64,000 nt of DNA from Sphingopyxis sp. DBS4 (GTDB taxonomy: Bacteria > Pseudomonadota > Alphaproteobacteria > Sphingomonadales > Sphingomonadaceae). A program made the position numbers and the translations under genes. The notes under the pieces were generated by a model. The model searched no databases. It worked only from the letters and a program-made list of their open reading frames with translations, and was not told where the DNA came from. Below, piece after piece: positions 49,532 through 59,188 of the stretch (within the stretch, counting starts at the first letter, position 1; each line of letters opens with the position of its first letter). Location: the NCBI RefSeq assembly GCF_024628865.1, contig NZ_CP102384.1:4289001-4353000 (forward strand). The letters run 5' to 3'.

Positions 49532-50935
49532 CTAGCGCTTTTTGCGTTCGCGTTCCACCTCGGCGCGCGACACCAGTGCAATATCCTGTGCGCGAATCCA
49601 GTCGGGCGACCCTTCGGGCAAGCCCTGCATCGCCGTTTCGGCATTACGCAGCGCGAGCCCCGACTGTCCACCTTCCAGATTATAGCGTTCGGCCGAAGCG
49701 AGCGCGGCGCGCGCCTGATCGCCCTTGTTCGCATAGACGATGCCAAGCTGATACCAAGCGAAAGGATTTTGATTGTCGAGCGCGACCGCGGTTTTCAGCA
49801 CCTTCTCCGCCTCGGCGAAATTGGCGGGATCCTCGGTCGCGATCAGCGCGTGGCCGAGCGTCGCAGCGATCAGCGGCTGCGAGCGCGAATTGGCGACCGC
49901 CTCGCGCAGCGGCGGGATCGCATCCTTGGGCCGCCCCGATTCGAGCAGCACCTGTCCCTCGAGTTCGAGGAAATAGGGGTCGTGCGGATCGGTCTTGAGC
50001 AGTCCTTCGACCTCGCCGAGCGCCTTGTCGGGATAGGCGCTCTTGTGCCATGCATAGGCGCGGGCGTAGCGCGCCGGGATACTGGTGTCGGTCTCTGGAT
50101 ATTTGCGCAGGGTCCGGTCGGGATCGGCGATATAGCCCGACAGCTTCGCCTTGATGCGCTGGAAGCGCGCCTCGATCTTCGGGTCGGCGGGCTTGTTCCA
50201 CGCGGGATCGACGACATAGGCCTCGCGCAGCGTCTGGATGCGGTCGCCCGACATCGGGTGAGTGCGGCCATAGGCCTGCTCGTCGTCCTGCTTGACGCCA
50301 TAGCGGAACTCGAGATTCTGCAGCTTCTTGAAAAAGGCGAGGCTGCCGCGGCCGCTGATTCCGGCCTTCGACAGATATTGCGCGCCCGCGGCGTCGGCGG
50401 TCGCTTCCTGGGTGCGGCTGAAGGCCAGATATTTGCCGAGCGCCGCCTGCTGGCCCGCCATCATGATACCCATGCCGGCGTCGCCACCGCCCGCGGCGAT
50501 CGCCGCGGCGCCGAGCAGCAGGCTGAGCAGCGAGATTCCGGTCGCCGTCTTGGCGCCTTCGCTCGCGCGAATCGCGTGACCGCCCATGATATGGCCAAGT
50601 TCGTGTGCGAGCACGCCCTGCACTTCCTCGGCGCTGTCGGCGGTTTCGATCAATCCGCTGAAGACGTAGATGTCCTGGCTGCCCGCGACGAAGGCGTTGA
50701 TGCTGCGGTCGCCGAGCAGATGGACCTGCACCTGTCCGGGACGCAGCCCCGCCGCAACGAGCAGCGGGTCCATCATGTCCTGGAACAGCGCCTCGGTCTC
50801 GGCATCGCGCAGGATCGATTGCGCCGCCGCGGGGCGTGCCGAAATCACGATCATCGCGACGATCGTCAGCAGAAGGCGAAAAAGCGCGCGCCATCCTTGC
50901 GCGTGGAAAGCGCTGTGCGGGGAAAGGGCGGTCAT
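49532..50935 (-). CDS. Periplasmic M48 metalloprotease with TPR domain (BepA-like)
   Basis: A 467-residue exported zinc protease resembling BepA (YfgC), which monitors assembly of outer-membrane proteins such as LptD. A signal peptide (residues 1-39, ending ARPAAAQ) precedes the M48 domain with HELGH at 111-115 and the conserved EATADAAGAQYL third-ligand region. The C-terminal half contains TPR repeats (DPHDPYFLELEGQVLL, and NPFAWYQLGIVYANKGD). Fits the family throughout. Single gene; flanked by hairpins at its 5' side. Confidence 0.93.
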   Translation of the reverse strand: MTALSPHSAFHAQGWRALFRLLLTIVAMIVISARPAAAQSILRDAETEALFQDMMDPLLVAAGLRPGQVQVHLLGDRSINAFVAGSQDIYVFSGLIETADSAEEVQGVLAHELGHIMGGHAIRASEGAKTATGISLLSLLLGAAAIAAGGGDAGMGIMMAGQQAALGKYLAFSRTQEATADAAGAQYLSKAGISGRGSLAFFKKLQNLEFRYGVKQDDEQAYGRTHPMSGDRIQTLREAYVVDPAWNKPADPKIEARFQRIKAKLSGYIADPDRTLRKYPETDTSIPARYARAYAWHKSAYPDKALGEVEGLLKTDPHDPYFLELEGQVLLESGRPKDAIPPLREAVANSRSQPLIAATLGHALIATEDPANFAEAEKVLKTAVALDNQNPFAWYQLGIVYANKGDQARAALASAERYNLEGGQSGLALRNAETAMQGLPEGSPDWIRAQDIALVSRAEVERERKKR

Positions 50936-51073
50936 CGCCGCCTCTCTCTCTCGCCGCGCGTCTGAACCTCGACTGAAGTCATGGAGGCTTATTGGGGCGC
51001 AAGGTGCGCAGGTGCAAGCTATGAGATTGCGGTTATGCGATCAGTTGCGCAGCCGTGCAGCCTATTTCCCTCG

Positions 51074-51097
51074 TCATTCCCGATTTTGCGGGAATGA
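51074..51097. repeat. Short hairpin of the TCATTCCCG type
   Basis: TCATTCCCG-ATTTTG-CGGGAATGA, half of the dispersed GTCATTCCC repeat family, upstream of the M48/BepA gene. Confidence 0.6.
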
Positions 51098-51112
51098 TGG
51101 ACATATTTCGTC

Positions 51113-51145
51113 TCCGCGAGGGGAAGCATCCCTTCCCCTCGCGGA
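51113..51145 (-). terminator. Hairpin downstream of rne
   Basis: TCCGCGAGGGGAAG and CTTCCCCTCGCGGA form a perfect 14-bp stem with a 5-nt loop, eight bases after the rne stop. No U-tract follows, so intrinsic termination is uncertain; it may protect the mRNA 3' end. Confidence 0.6.
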
Positions 51146-51153
51146 AAATCGGT

Positions 51154-53784
51154 TCAGTTCCCGAAGGTGCGCTGCCACCAGCCGCGACGGGGTTCGCCGT
51201 CGGGGGCGTCCTGATCGGCATCCGCTTCGGCCGCCACCGGTTCGGCGGGGGCTTCAGCCGGAACCGGTTCGGCGTCGCCAGCCGCGGCAGGTTCCAGCGC
51301 GGCTTCGGGCGCCGGCTCGGCTTTCTTCCGGGCGCGGCTCGCGCGCTTCTTCGGCGCGGGCTTTTCGACATCGGGCTCGGGTTCGGCGGCGGGCGCCTCG
51401 ACCGTTTCGGCTGCTTCCGCGGCCTCGGCTTCGGCAGCAAGCGCGGCCTTGGTCTTGCGCGGCGCGCGCTTGCGCTTCGGCTTTTCCTCGGCCGCCGGCG
51501 CTTCCTCGGCGACAGGTTCGGCAACGGCTTCGGCTTCCGCCGGCGCGGCCTCTTCGGTCGCGACCGTTTCGGCTTCGGTCTCCGTCCCCTCTTCGGCCTT
51601 CTTGCGGCCGCGTCCGCCACGCCGGCGACGCGGTTTCGCTTCGGCTTCCTCGGTTTCGGCGGTTTCGGCCTCTACCGGCGCAGCCTCTTCGGCAGGTGCC
51701 TCCTCGGCATCGGCGTCGTCGCCAGCCTCGGCGTCGGGAATTTCATTGCCTTCCTCGTCGCGGCGACCGCGCCGGCCGCGACGGCGGCGGCGGCGGCGTT
51801 TACGGCCTTCGCCGTCGCCCTCGTCTCCGCCGTCCTGGCGTTCGTGGCGAGCCGGACGGGCCTCGGCCTTTTCCTCGGCGGCTTCATCCTCGTCCTCTTC
51901 GACGAAGTCGTCTTCCTCGTCCTCGATCTCGACGATCGGGGCGAAGCTGCGGCGCTGGACCGGCGGCGGACCGCCGACCTCGACCGCCATCCGCGCGCCT
52001 TCGGTCTCGCCGTCGGGGAGGATTTCGACGCTGACGCCGTAGAGCTCTTCGATCTCGCGCAGTTCGCGGCGCTTTTCGTTGAGGAGGTAGAAGGTCGCTT
52101 CCTGGCTCGCGCGCAGGATGATCTTGCTGCCCTTGCCGCGCGCGGCTTCCTCTTCGATCAGGCGCAGCGCGCTGAGGCCCGCCGACGAAGCGGTGCGGAC
52201 GAGGCCGGTGCCCTCGCAATGCGGGCAGGGGCGCGTCGAGGCTTCGAGGACGCCGGTGCGCAGCCGCTGGCGGCTCATCTCCATCAGGCCGAAGCCGGAG
52301 ATGCGGCCGACCTGGATGCGCGCGCGGTCGTTCTTGAGCGCGTCCTTCATCGCGCGCTCGACCTTGCGGACGTTCGAGCCGTGATCCATGTCGATGAAGT
52401 CGATCACGATCAGCCCCGCCATGTCGCGCAGGCGAAGCTGGCGCGCGATTTCGTGCGCAGCCTCAAGGTTGGTGCTGAGCGCGGTCTGCTCGATATTATG
52501 TTCGCGCGTCGAGCGGCCCGAGTTGATGTCGATCGACACCAAAGCCTCGGTCGGGTTGATCACCAGATAGCCGCCCGATTTCAGTTGCACGACGGGATTG
52601 AGCATCCCCGCGAGCTGATCCTCGACGCCGTAGCGCTGATAGAGCGACACGGGGTCGGCATATTGCTTCACGCGCCGCGCGTGGCTCGGCATCAGCAGCT
52701 TCATGAACTGCTTCGCGGCCTTGTAGCCCTCGTCGCCCTCGACGAGCACTTCCTCGATATCCTTGTGATAGATGTCGCGGATCGCGCGCTTGACGAGGTC
52801 GCTGTCCGAATGAATCAGCGCCGGCGCGCTCGACCCCAGCGTCTTGTCGCGAATCTCGTCCCACAGGCGCGCGAGATAGTCGAAGTCGCGCTTGATCTCG
52901 ACCTTGGTGCGGCTCATCCCCGCGGTGCGGACGATGCAGCCCATCGTCGGCGGCAGGCCCATCTCGTCGATCATCGCCTTCAGCTTGCGGCGATCGGCGC
53001 CGTTCGAAATCTTGCGGCTGATTCCGCCGCCGTGCATCGTGTTGGGCATCAGCACGCAATAGCGGCCGGCAAGCGACAGATAGGTGGTCAGCGCCGCGCC
53101 CTTGTTGCCGCGCTCCTCCTTGACGACCTGCACCAGCATCACCTGGCGGCGACGGATGACGTCCTGAATCTTGTAGCGGCGGCGCAGCGACATGCGGCTT
53201 TCGCCGTCCTCATCGTCGCCGCGGCGGCTGCGTCCGCGACCCCGGCCGCCCCCCTTGCGACTGTCGCGCCCGCGACGCTTGCGGTCGCCGCGATCATCCT
53301 TGCCCTCTTCGGCGCCCTCTTCGCTTTCTTCGGCGTCACCATTTTCGGCGCCCTCTTCCTCGTCGCCATCGGCGTCTTCGCCGATGGTTTCGGGGGCGGG
53401 GGCGTCGCCATTGTCGTCGTCATGATATTCGACGTCAGCGACATCGCCTTCGAGCTCGTCGAGGTCCTCCTCGGCGCGCAGCGCGGCCTCGGCGGCATGT
53501 TCGGCCTCTTCGCGCAGCAGCGCGTCGCGGTCTTCCTTCGGAATCTGGTAATAGTCGGGGTGGATTTCGCTGAAGGCCAGGAAGCCGTGGCGGTTGCCGC
53601 CATATTCGACGAACGCCGCCTGCAGCGACGGTTCGACGCGGGTTACCTTGGCCAGATAGATATTGCCCTTGAGCTGCTTGTGCTCGGCGGACTCGAAATC
53701 AAACTCCTCGATGCGGTTTCCCTTGGTGACGGCGACCCGGGTTTCTTCCCGGTGCCGCGCGTCGATCAACATGCGCGTGGTCAT
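51154..53784 (-). CDS. rne: Ribonuclease E/G
   Basis: Main endoribonuclease of mRNA decay and rRNA processing. From the ATG at 53784 the protein has 876 residues. The S1 domain begins NIYLAKVTRVEPSLQAAFVE (about 45-75) but is interrupted by roughly 100 residues of acidic and then basic low complexity (about 90-190) before resuming at VKEERGNKGAALTTYLSLAG. Catalytic aspartates are in VSIDINSGRS and LIVIDFIDMD; the zinc link is CPHCEGTG. After residue 550 comes an alanine/glutamate/arginine-rich scaffold ending RRGWWQRTFGN, a probable degradosome and membrane-binding tail. Its long 5' leader suggests autoregulation. Confidence 0.95.
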   Translation of the reverse strand: MTTRMLIDARHREETRVAVTKGNRIEEFDFESAEHKQLKGNIYLAKVTRVEPSLQAAFVEYGGNRHGFLAFSEIHPDYYQIPKEDRDALLREEAEHAAEAALRAEEDLDELEGDVADVEYHDDDNGDAPAPETIGEDADGDEEEGAENGDAEESEEGAEEGKDDRGDRKRRGRDSRKGGGRGRGRSRRGDDEDGESRMSLRRRYKIQDVIRRRQVMLVQVVKEERGNKGAALTTYLSLAGRYCVLMPNTMHGGGISRKISNGADRRKLKAMIDEMGLPPTMGCIVRTAGMSRTKVEIKRDFDYLARLWDEIRDKTLGSSAPALIHSDSDLVKRAIRDIYHKDIEEVLVEGDEGYKAAKQFMKLLMPSHARRVKQYADPVSLYQRYGVEDQLAGMLNPVVQLKSGGYLVINPTEALVSIDINSGRSTREHNIEQTALSTNLEAAHEIARQLRLRDMAGLIVIDFIDMDHGSNVRKVERAMKDALKNDRARIQVGRISGFGLMEMSRQRLRTGVLEASTRPCPHCEGTGLVRTASSAGLSALRLIEEEAARGKGSKIILRASQEATFYLLNEKRRELREIEELYGVSVEILPDGETEGARMAVEVGGPPPVQRRSFAPIVEIEDEEDDFVEEDEDEAAEEKAEARPARHERQDGGDEGDGEGRKRRRRRRRGRRGRRDEEGNEIPDAEAGDDADAEEAPAEEAAPVEAETAETEEAEAKPRRRRGGRGRKKAEEGTETEAETVATEEAAPAEAEAVAEPVAEEAPAAEEKPKRKRAPRKTKAALAAEAEAAEAAETVEAPAAEPEPDVEKPAPKKRASRARKKAEPAPEAALEPAAAGDAEPVPAEAPAEPVAAEADADQDAPDGEPRRGWWQRTFGN

Positions 53785-54391
53785 TATTATTACTCCAGGC
53801 GCGCCGCAGCGCGCCAAACAAAAAGGCCGCGACCATCCGGGACGGACGGCGGCGGTCGCTAAGGTTCAAAGAAAAGATGGGGTTCAAAGAAAAGATGACG
53901 TTATTGCCGTGCGCGGCCTGCGTCCGGTCCTGGACGCGCATGCGGTCTCCGGCCGCGACAAGCGCAGGGACGAAAGCACCTGCGTCGCGATCTGAAGAGG
54001 GCATGGCAAGCCTCATGCGGCATCAACCTGGTTACTTGGGTGAGCGGAGAGGCCGATCGACATTCCAAGGGGAAGGTCGCACCGGCCGCCCGATCATCCG
54101 GGTGGACTGACGGACGTGCGTTCTTCCCCACGTGCCCGGCACCGGGGCGGCCTCGATCCGCGATTCGCGCGGGCCGGGCCTTCCCCTCAAAAGGCCGGAC
54201 GGCGCCGGGAAGGACACCGTCAGTGTGGGGGGTGCTAGCATCGGCATGCGCCCACGGCAACCTCGCCACCGCACAAAGATGGGAATATGTCACCCTATTG
54301 CAACCATCACGCGCCTTTCGCGAACGGTTAACCGCTGTTTGACAGGATAGGCCTAATAAGGGATTCACCGTGTTTCACGGCCGAGGGCTTC
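53785..54391. other. Leader region between rne and the amidase gene
   Basis: A 607-bp gap with no gene. It must hold divergent promoters and the rne 5' untranslated region, which in proteobacteria mediates RNase E autoregulation. The 17-nt sequence GGTTCAAAGAAAAGATG is duplicated in tandem at 53863-53879 and 53881-53897 (period 18). TTGACA at 54339-54344 could be part of a promoter for the amidase. Confidence 0.5.
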
Positions 54392-55357
54392 ATGGTTTCG
54401 AACAGACGCTGGATCATTTCATGGTCGCGACGCGGCGGTCAGGCGGCCGCGCTGGGGTTCGCTTTCGCGAGCCTGTCGTCGCCGATGGCGCAATCGGCTG
54501 ATGCCTTCCGGCACAGCACCGGGCTGGAGCGCGTCTCGCGGCCCGATATCGCCCGGTATCGCGCCGAGCGCCCGAAAAAGCGCTACAGCGTCACCGTTCC
54601 GATCGGCAAGCCGAAGCCCGCGCTGCCGCTTCCCGCGATCGAGGGACCTGCCGACCCGCGCCTGCCGCTCGTGGTGATCGACGCGGGGCATGGCGGGCAC
54701 GATCCCGGCGCGATCTCGCCGCACGGCGGCCAGCGCGAGAAAGACATCACGCTCGCGCTCGCCAAGGCGATCCGCGATGCACTGGTCGCGCAGGGCCGCG
54801 TGCGCGTTGCGCTGACCCGCGCCGACGACCGCTTTCTGGTGCTCGAGGAGCGCTACGGCATCGCACGGCGGCTGAAGGCCGATCTCTTCCTTTCGATCCA
54901 CGCCGATGCCGCCGCGAACGAACAGGCGCACGGCGCCTCGGTCTATACGCTGTCCGAGGTCGCATCGGACCGCGAGGCGGCGCGGCTCGCGGCGCGTGAG
55001 AACAAGGCGAACATCATCAACGGCGTCGATCTCGGCGCGCATGGCAGCGCGGTGTCGTCGATCCTGCTCGACCTCACCCAGCGCGAGACGATGAACATAG
55101 CGTCGGATTTCGCGCGCCTGCTCCAGCGCGAGGCGTCGGACGAGGTCGATTTCCGCACGACCGCGCATCGTTTCGCGTCGTTCGTGGTCCTGAAGGCGCC
55201 CGACACGCCGTCGATCCTGTTCGAGACCGGCTTCGTATCGAACAAGGCGGACGCCGAATTCCTCTCGTCGAAGGCGGGGCAGCAGAAGATTGCGCGCGGG
55301 GTGCGCGATGCGGTGCAGATTCATTTCGCGCGCCGGATCGCGGCGACGGGACGCTGA
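54392..55357 (+). CDS. amiC: N-acetylmuramoyl-L-alanine amidase (AmiC-type)
   Basis: Cleaves septal peptidoglycan between muramic acid and peptide. The 321-residue protein has a signal peptide or twin-arginine-like start (SNRRWIISWSRRGGQAAALG) and a zinc amidase_3 domain from about residue 90 (VVIDAGHGGHDPGAISPHG) with conserved EKDITLALAKAI, LSIHADAAANEQAHGASVYT and FETGFVSNKADAEFLSS. The N-terminal AMIN domain of E. coli AmiC is absent, which is common. PBP1A lies 1.25 kb downstream on the same strand. Confidence 0.9.
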   Translation: MVSNRRWIISWSRRGGQAAALGFAFASLSSPMAQSADAFRHSTGLERVSRPDIARYRAERPKKRYSVTVPIGKPKPALPLPAIEGPADPRLPLVVIDAGHGGHDPGAISPHGGQREKDITLALAKAIRDALVAQGRVRVALTRADDRFLVLEERYGIARRLKADLFLSIHADAAANEQAHGASVYTLSEVASDREAARLAARENKANIINGVDLGAHGSAVSSILLDLTQRETMNIASDFARLLQREASDEVDFRTTAHRFASFVVLKAPDTPSILFETGFVSNKADAEFLSSKAGQQKIARGVRDAVQIHFARRIAATGR

Positions 55358-55361
55358 CGGC

Positions 55362-56507
55362 ATGAGCGACGACCTTAGCCTTCATGCGCATCTGATCGGC
55401 CGACAGGGCTCGCGCGCCGACCTCAACACGCCGGTGCTGGTACTCGACGTTGCGGCGCTCGACCGCAATATCGCGGCGATGGCGGCACACGCGGCCGGTC
55501 ACGGCGTCGGCCTGCGCCCGCATGCCAAGACGCACAAGAGCGTCGATATCGCGAAGCGCCAGATCGATGCCGGGGCGCTCGGCGTTTGCTGCGCGAAGAT
55601 CGGCGAGGCCGAGGTGCTGGCCGAAGGCGGTATCGCGGGTATTCTCATTACCTCGCCGGTCGCCGCGCCGCGCGCGATCGAACGGCTCGCCGCGCTCGCG
55701 GCGCGTGCCGAGGGGCTGATGGCGGTCGTCGACCATCCCGCCGTCGCCGAACGCATCGACGTGGCGCTGGAAACCGCAGGCGCGACGCTCGACATCGTGA
55801 TCGACATCGATCCGGGCATCCGGCGTACCGGGGTCGCGTCGGCTGAGGCGGCGGTCGATCTCGCGCGCGAGATCGCGGCGCTGCCGCGCCTTCGCTATCG
55901 CGGCGTCCAATATTATTGCGGATCGCAGCAGCATATCGAGGATTATGCCGAACGCCGCGCCGCGATCACCGAGCGCACCGATTATCTGAAAAGCGTGATC
56001 GCGGCGCTTGCCGATGCAGGCTTCGCGCCCGAAATCGTTACCGGATCGGGCACCGGCACGCACCGGATCGACCTCGACCTTGGCGTTTTCACCGAGCTTC
56101 AGGCGGGATCCTATGTCTTTATGGACAAGCAATATCTCGATTGCGATTTGACAGGCGCCGGCGATGCCCCGTTCGAGGTCGCGCTCGGCGTCGATGCGCG
56201 CGTCGTCAGCACCAATCATTCGGGACTTGTCACGATCGACGCCGGGTTCAAGTCGCTGTCGACCGACGGCGGGGTCGCGGTCGTCCGGCGCGGCGCGCCC
56301 GAGGATGCGCGCTTCGCCTTCATGGGTGACGAGCATTCGGCGCTGATCGCTTCCGGTATCGGAGACCGGCTCGCGCCGGGCGATCCGGTGACACTGACGG
56401 TTCCGCACTGCGACCCGACGGTGAATCTCTACGACCATTATCATGTCGTGTCGGGCGATACGCTGGTCGCGATCTGGCCGGTGAGCGCGCGCGGGCGGGC
56501 GCGTTGA
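55362..56507 (+). CDS. PLP-dependent enzyme, alanine racemase N-terminal fold (D-threonine aldolase / DSD1-like)
   Basis: A 381-residue fold-type III PLP enzyme. The PLP lysine is in RPHAKTHKSVDIAKRQ near residue 55, as in D-threonine aldolase and D-serine dehydratase of the DSD1 family. Zinc-binding residues of the C-terminal domain are apparent in TVPHCDPTVNLYDHYHVVSG. The middle contains VDHPAVAERIDVALETAGAT. It probably acts on a D-beta-hydroxy amino acid. The ATG at 55362 is four bases after the amidase stop, so the two genes are co-transcribed. Confidence 0.88.
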   Translation: MSDDLSLHAHLIGRQGSRADLNTPVLVLDVAALDRNIAAMAAHAAGHGVGLRPHAKTHKSVDIAKRQIDAGALGVCCAKIGEAEVLAEGGIAGILITSPVAAPRAIERLAALAARAEGLMAVVDHPAVAERIDVALETAGATLDIVIDIDPGIRRTGVASAEAAVDLAREIAALPRLRYRGVQYYCGSQQHIEDYAERRAAITERTDYLKSVIAALADAGFAPEIVTGSGTGTHRIDLDLGVFTELQAGSYVFMDKQYLDCDLTGAGDAPFEVALGVDARVVSTNHSGLVTIDAGFKSLSTDGGVAVVRRGAPEDARFAFMGDEHSALIASGIGDRLAPGDPVTLTVPHCDPTVNLYDHYHVVSGDTLVAIWPVSARGRAR

Positions 56508-56609
56508 TCTTCTACTGACGTCGGAAGGGGCCGGTGCCGCCGAGCCAAAGCGCAGCCCGCCGCAACCCCGCTTCCCTTTCGCGCGCGCAGCCTTTAGAGG
56601 CTTGGCCCT

Positions 56610-59126
56610 ATGCCGTCCGAGACCATGTCCCATTTCCGCTACCGCCTGCGCCGCGACGGCAATGCGGCCATATCCTGGTTTCGCGAGATGTGGCTGCGCC
56701 GCTGGTTCCGCTGGCTCGGCTATCTGGCCGGCGCGGGGCTGCTGGCGCTGATCCTTGGCTGGATCGTTTTCGCACGCAACCTGCCGTCGGTCGACCAGCT
56801 TCGCGATTATGAGCCGCCGTTGCCGACGATGGTCCGCGATGCCGAGGGCAAGCCGGTCCACAGCTATGCCCGCGAACGGCGCGTCCAGCTCGAATATAGC
56901 GAATATCCGCCGCTCCTCGTCCGCGCCTATCTGGCGGCGGAAGATCGTACTTTCTTCGAGCATGGCGGGATCGACTATCCCGGCATCGTCAGCGCGATCA
57001 TCACCAATCTGACGAACAGCGGCCGCCCGATCGGCGCCTCGACGATCACCCAGCAGGTCGCGAAGAACCTGCTCCTGACCAACGAGGTCAGCTACACCCG
57101 CAAGATTCGCGAGGCGATCCTCGCCAAGCGCATCGAGGCGGCGCTGACCAAGGAGCAGATCCTCGAACTTTATCTGAACGAGATTCCGCTCGGCCGCCGC
57201 AGTTTCGGCGTCCAGGCGGCGGCGCGCGCCTATTTCGACAAGGACGTCGACCAGCTTGCGCTTCACGAAATGGCCTTCCTCGCCATCCTGCCCAAGGCGC
57301 CCGAAACCTATGGGCGCGCGCGCAACGCGGAGAAGGCGATGGCGCGCCGCAATTTCGTCCTCTCGGAAATGTTCCGCAACGGCTGGATCACCGCGGCGCA
57401 GCGCGACGCCGCGCAGGCGATGCCGCTCGGCCTCTCCGAAACGGGCAATAAGGCGGTCGCGCAGGTCGGCGGCTATTATATGGAAGAGGTGCGCCGCCAG
57501 CTCATCGACCAGTTCGGCGAGACTCCCGACGACGGCCCGCTGTCGGTCTATGGCGGCGGCCTGTGGGTTCGCACCGCCTATGACGGCAAGATGCAGGATG
57601 CGGCGACGAGCGCCTTGCGCAAGGGGCTCCAGCGATATGACGCCGGCAAGGGCTGGTCGGGACCGATCGCGCGGATCGAGGTCGACGATCAGTGGCAGAG
57701 CCGTCTCGCGTCGAGTTTCATCGGCATCGACTATGACAATTGGCGGGTTGCGGCGGTGCTGTCGAAATCGGCCGGCGGCGCGCGGATCGGCTTTGCGAAC
57801 GGCGATACCGGCACGCTTCCGGCAGGCGCAGCCGCGCTCGGTTATCGCAAGACCGGCGGCAGTGCCTTTTCGGCGATGCGCCCCGGCGACCTGATCGCGG
57901 TCAAGGCGACCGCACCGGGCGTTTATCAGCTCCGCAATATCCCCGAAGTGTCGGGCGGCATGGTCGTCGAAAGCCCGCATTCGGGGCGCATCTATGCGAT
58001 GCAGGGCGGCTTCGACGTCCGCCTGTCGCCCTTCAACCGTGCGACGCAGGCCGAGCGTCAGCCTGGCTCGACGATCAAGCCCTTCGTCTACGCAACCGCG
58101 CTCGACAACGGCATGACCCCGGCGACGATGATCGTCGATGGGCCCTTCTGCGTCTATCAGGGCGCGAACCTCGGCAACAAATGCTTCCGCAACTTCGGCG
58201 GCGGCGGCGGGTCCGGCGAGCATACGATGCGCTGGGGTCTCGAACAGTCGCGCAACCTGATGACGGTGCGCACCGCGAGCCAGATCGGGATGGAACCGAT
58301 CGTCGAGACGATCAAGACGATGGGCATCGGCAAGCACGAACCCTATCTGTCGACCGCGCTCGGCGCCGGGACGACGACGGTCGAGCGGATGACCAACGCC
58401 TTTTCGATGCTCGCGAACCACGGCCGCGAATTGAAACCGCGGCTAATCGACTATGCGCAGGACCGGCGCGGCAAGGTGATCTTTCCGAAGAACTGGCGTC
58501 CGTGCGATGGCTGTAATGCCAAGGATTGGGACGGGCGTCCGATGCCGCGCTTCGCGCCGTCGGGCAAGCAACTCATGGATCCGCTGACCGCCTATCAGGT
58601 CGTCCATATGCTTGAAGGCGTCGTCCAGCGCGGCACCGCAGTGCGGCTGCGCGATCTCGGCGTGCCGCTGTTCGGCAAGACCGGGACGACCACCGGACCG
58701 AATGACGTCTGGTTCGTGGGTGGTTCGCCCGACGTCGTCGCCGGCGTCTATATCGGCTTCGACAAGCCGCGGAGCATGGGCGGCTATGCGCAGGGCGGCA
58801 GCTTTGCGGCGCCGATCTTCAAGGATTTCTTCCTCGGCGCCTTGGCGGACGCGCCCCCGGTGCCGTTCACGGCGCCGAAGGGTATCCGGATGGTGCGCAT
58901 CGACCGCCAGTCGGGCCGCCGCGTCTATGGAAGCTGGCCGGGCACCGATCCGAAAGCGGCGATCATCTGGGAGGCCTTCAAGCCCGAAAGCGAGCCGCGA
59001 CGGACGATCCGCGAAGAGGAAATCAAGCCGGTCAAGACGCCGAAACGCCAAGATACACCCGTCCAGCAGGGCAATGGCCGGCGCACCGATGCCGACTTCC
59101 TCGACGATCGCGGCGGGATCATCTGA
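56610..59126 (+). CDS. mrcA: Penicillin-binding protein 1A (bifunctional transglycosylase/transpeptidase)
   Basis: Polymerises and cross-links peptidoglycan. The 838-residue protein has a membrane anchor (about 38-55), the GT51 transglycosylase domain with the catalytic glutamates in AAEDRTFFEHGGIDYPGIV and IGASTITQQVAKNLLL, and the transpeptidase domain with SxxK (GSTIKPF), a serine-x-asparagine-type motif (around EQSRNLM) and KTGTT. The PBP1A OB/ODD-type insertion is present between them. Starts at 56610 or 56625 are both possible. A proline/lysine-rich tail closes the protein. Confidence 0.95.
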   Translation: MPSETMSHFRYRLRRDGNAAISWFREMWLRRWFRWLGYLAGAGLLALILGWIVFARNLPSVDQLRDYEPPLPTMVRDAEGKPVHSYARERRVQLEYSEYPPLLVRAYLAAEDRTFFEHGGIDYPGIVSAIITNLTNSGRPIGASTITQQVAKNLLLTNEVSYTRKIREAILAKRIEAALTKEQILELYLNEIPLGRRSFGVQAAARAYFDKDVDQLALHEMAFLAILPKAPETYGRARNAEKAMARRNFVLSEMFRNGWITAAQRDAAQAMPLGLSETGNKAVAQVGGYYMEEVRRQLIDQFGETPDDGPLSVYGGGLWVRTAYDGKMQDAATSALRKGLQRYDAGKGWSGPIARIEVDDQWQSRLASSFIGIDYDNWRVAAVLSKSAGGARIGFANGDTGTLPAGAAALGYRKTGGSAFSAMRPGDLIAVKATAPGVYQLRNIPEVSGGMVVESPHSGRIYAMQGGFDVRLSPFNRATQAERQPGSTIKPFVYATALDNGMTPATMIVDGPFCVYQGANLGNKCFRNFGGGGGSGEHTMRWGLEQSRNLMTVRTASQIGMEPIVETIKTMGIGKHEPYLSTALGAGTTTVERMTNAFSMLANHGRELKPRLIDYAQDRRGKVIFPKNWRPCDGCNAKDWDGRPMPRFAPSGKQLMDPLTAYQVVHMLEGVVQRGTAVRLRDLGVPLFGKTGTTTGPNDVWFVGGSPDVVAGVYIGFDKPRSMGGYAQGGSFAAPIFKDFFLGALADAPPVPFTAPKGIRMVRIDRQSGRRVYGSWPGTDPKAAIIWEAFKPESEPRRTIREEEIKPVKTPKRQDTPVQQGNGRRTDADFLDDRGGII

Positions 59127-59188
59127 CGCTTGTCTATGGCGCGCCAGCCTTTATGGCCGGTGCTCGACCGAATTTCAGGAGCAATACC

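Noticed and set aside
55074-58421. Very long minus-strand frame (1115 codons) opposite the amidase, PLP enzyme and PBP1A genes
   Set aside because: It lies wholly opposite three well-supported genes and its product is Arg/Asp/Ala-rich with no domain. It is a GC-rich shadow frame.
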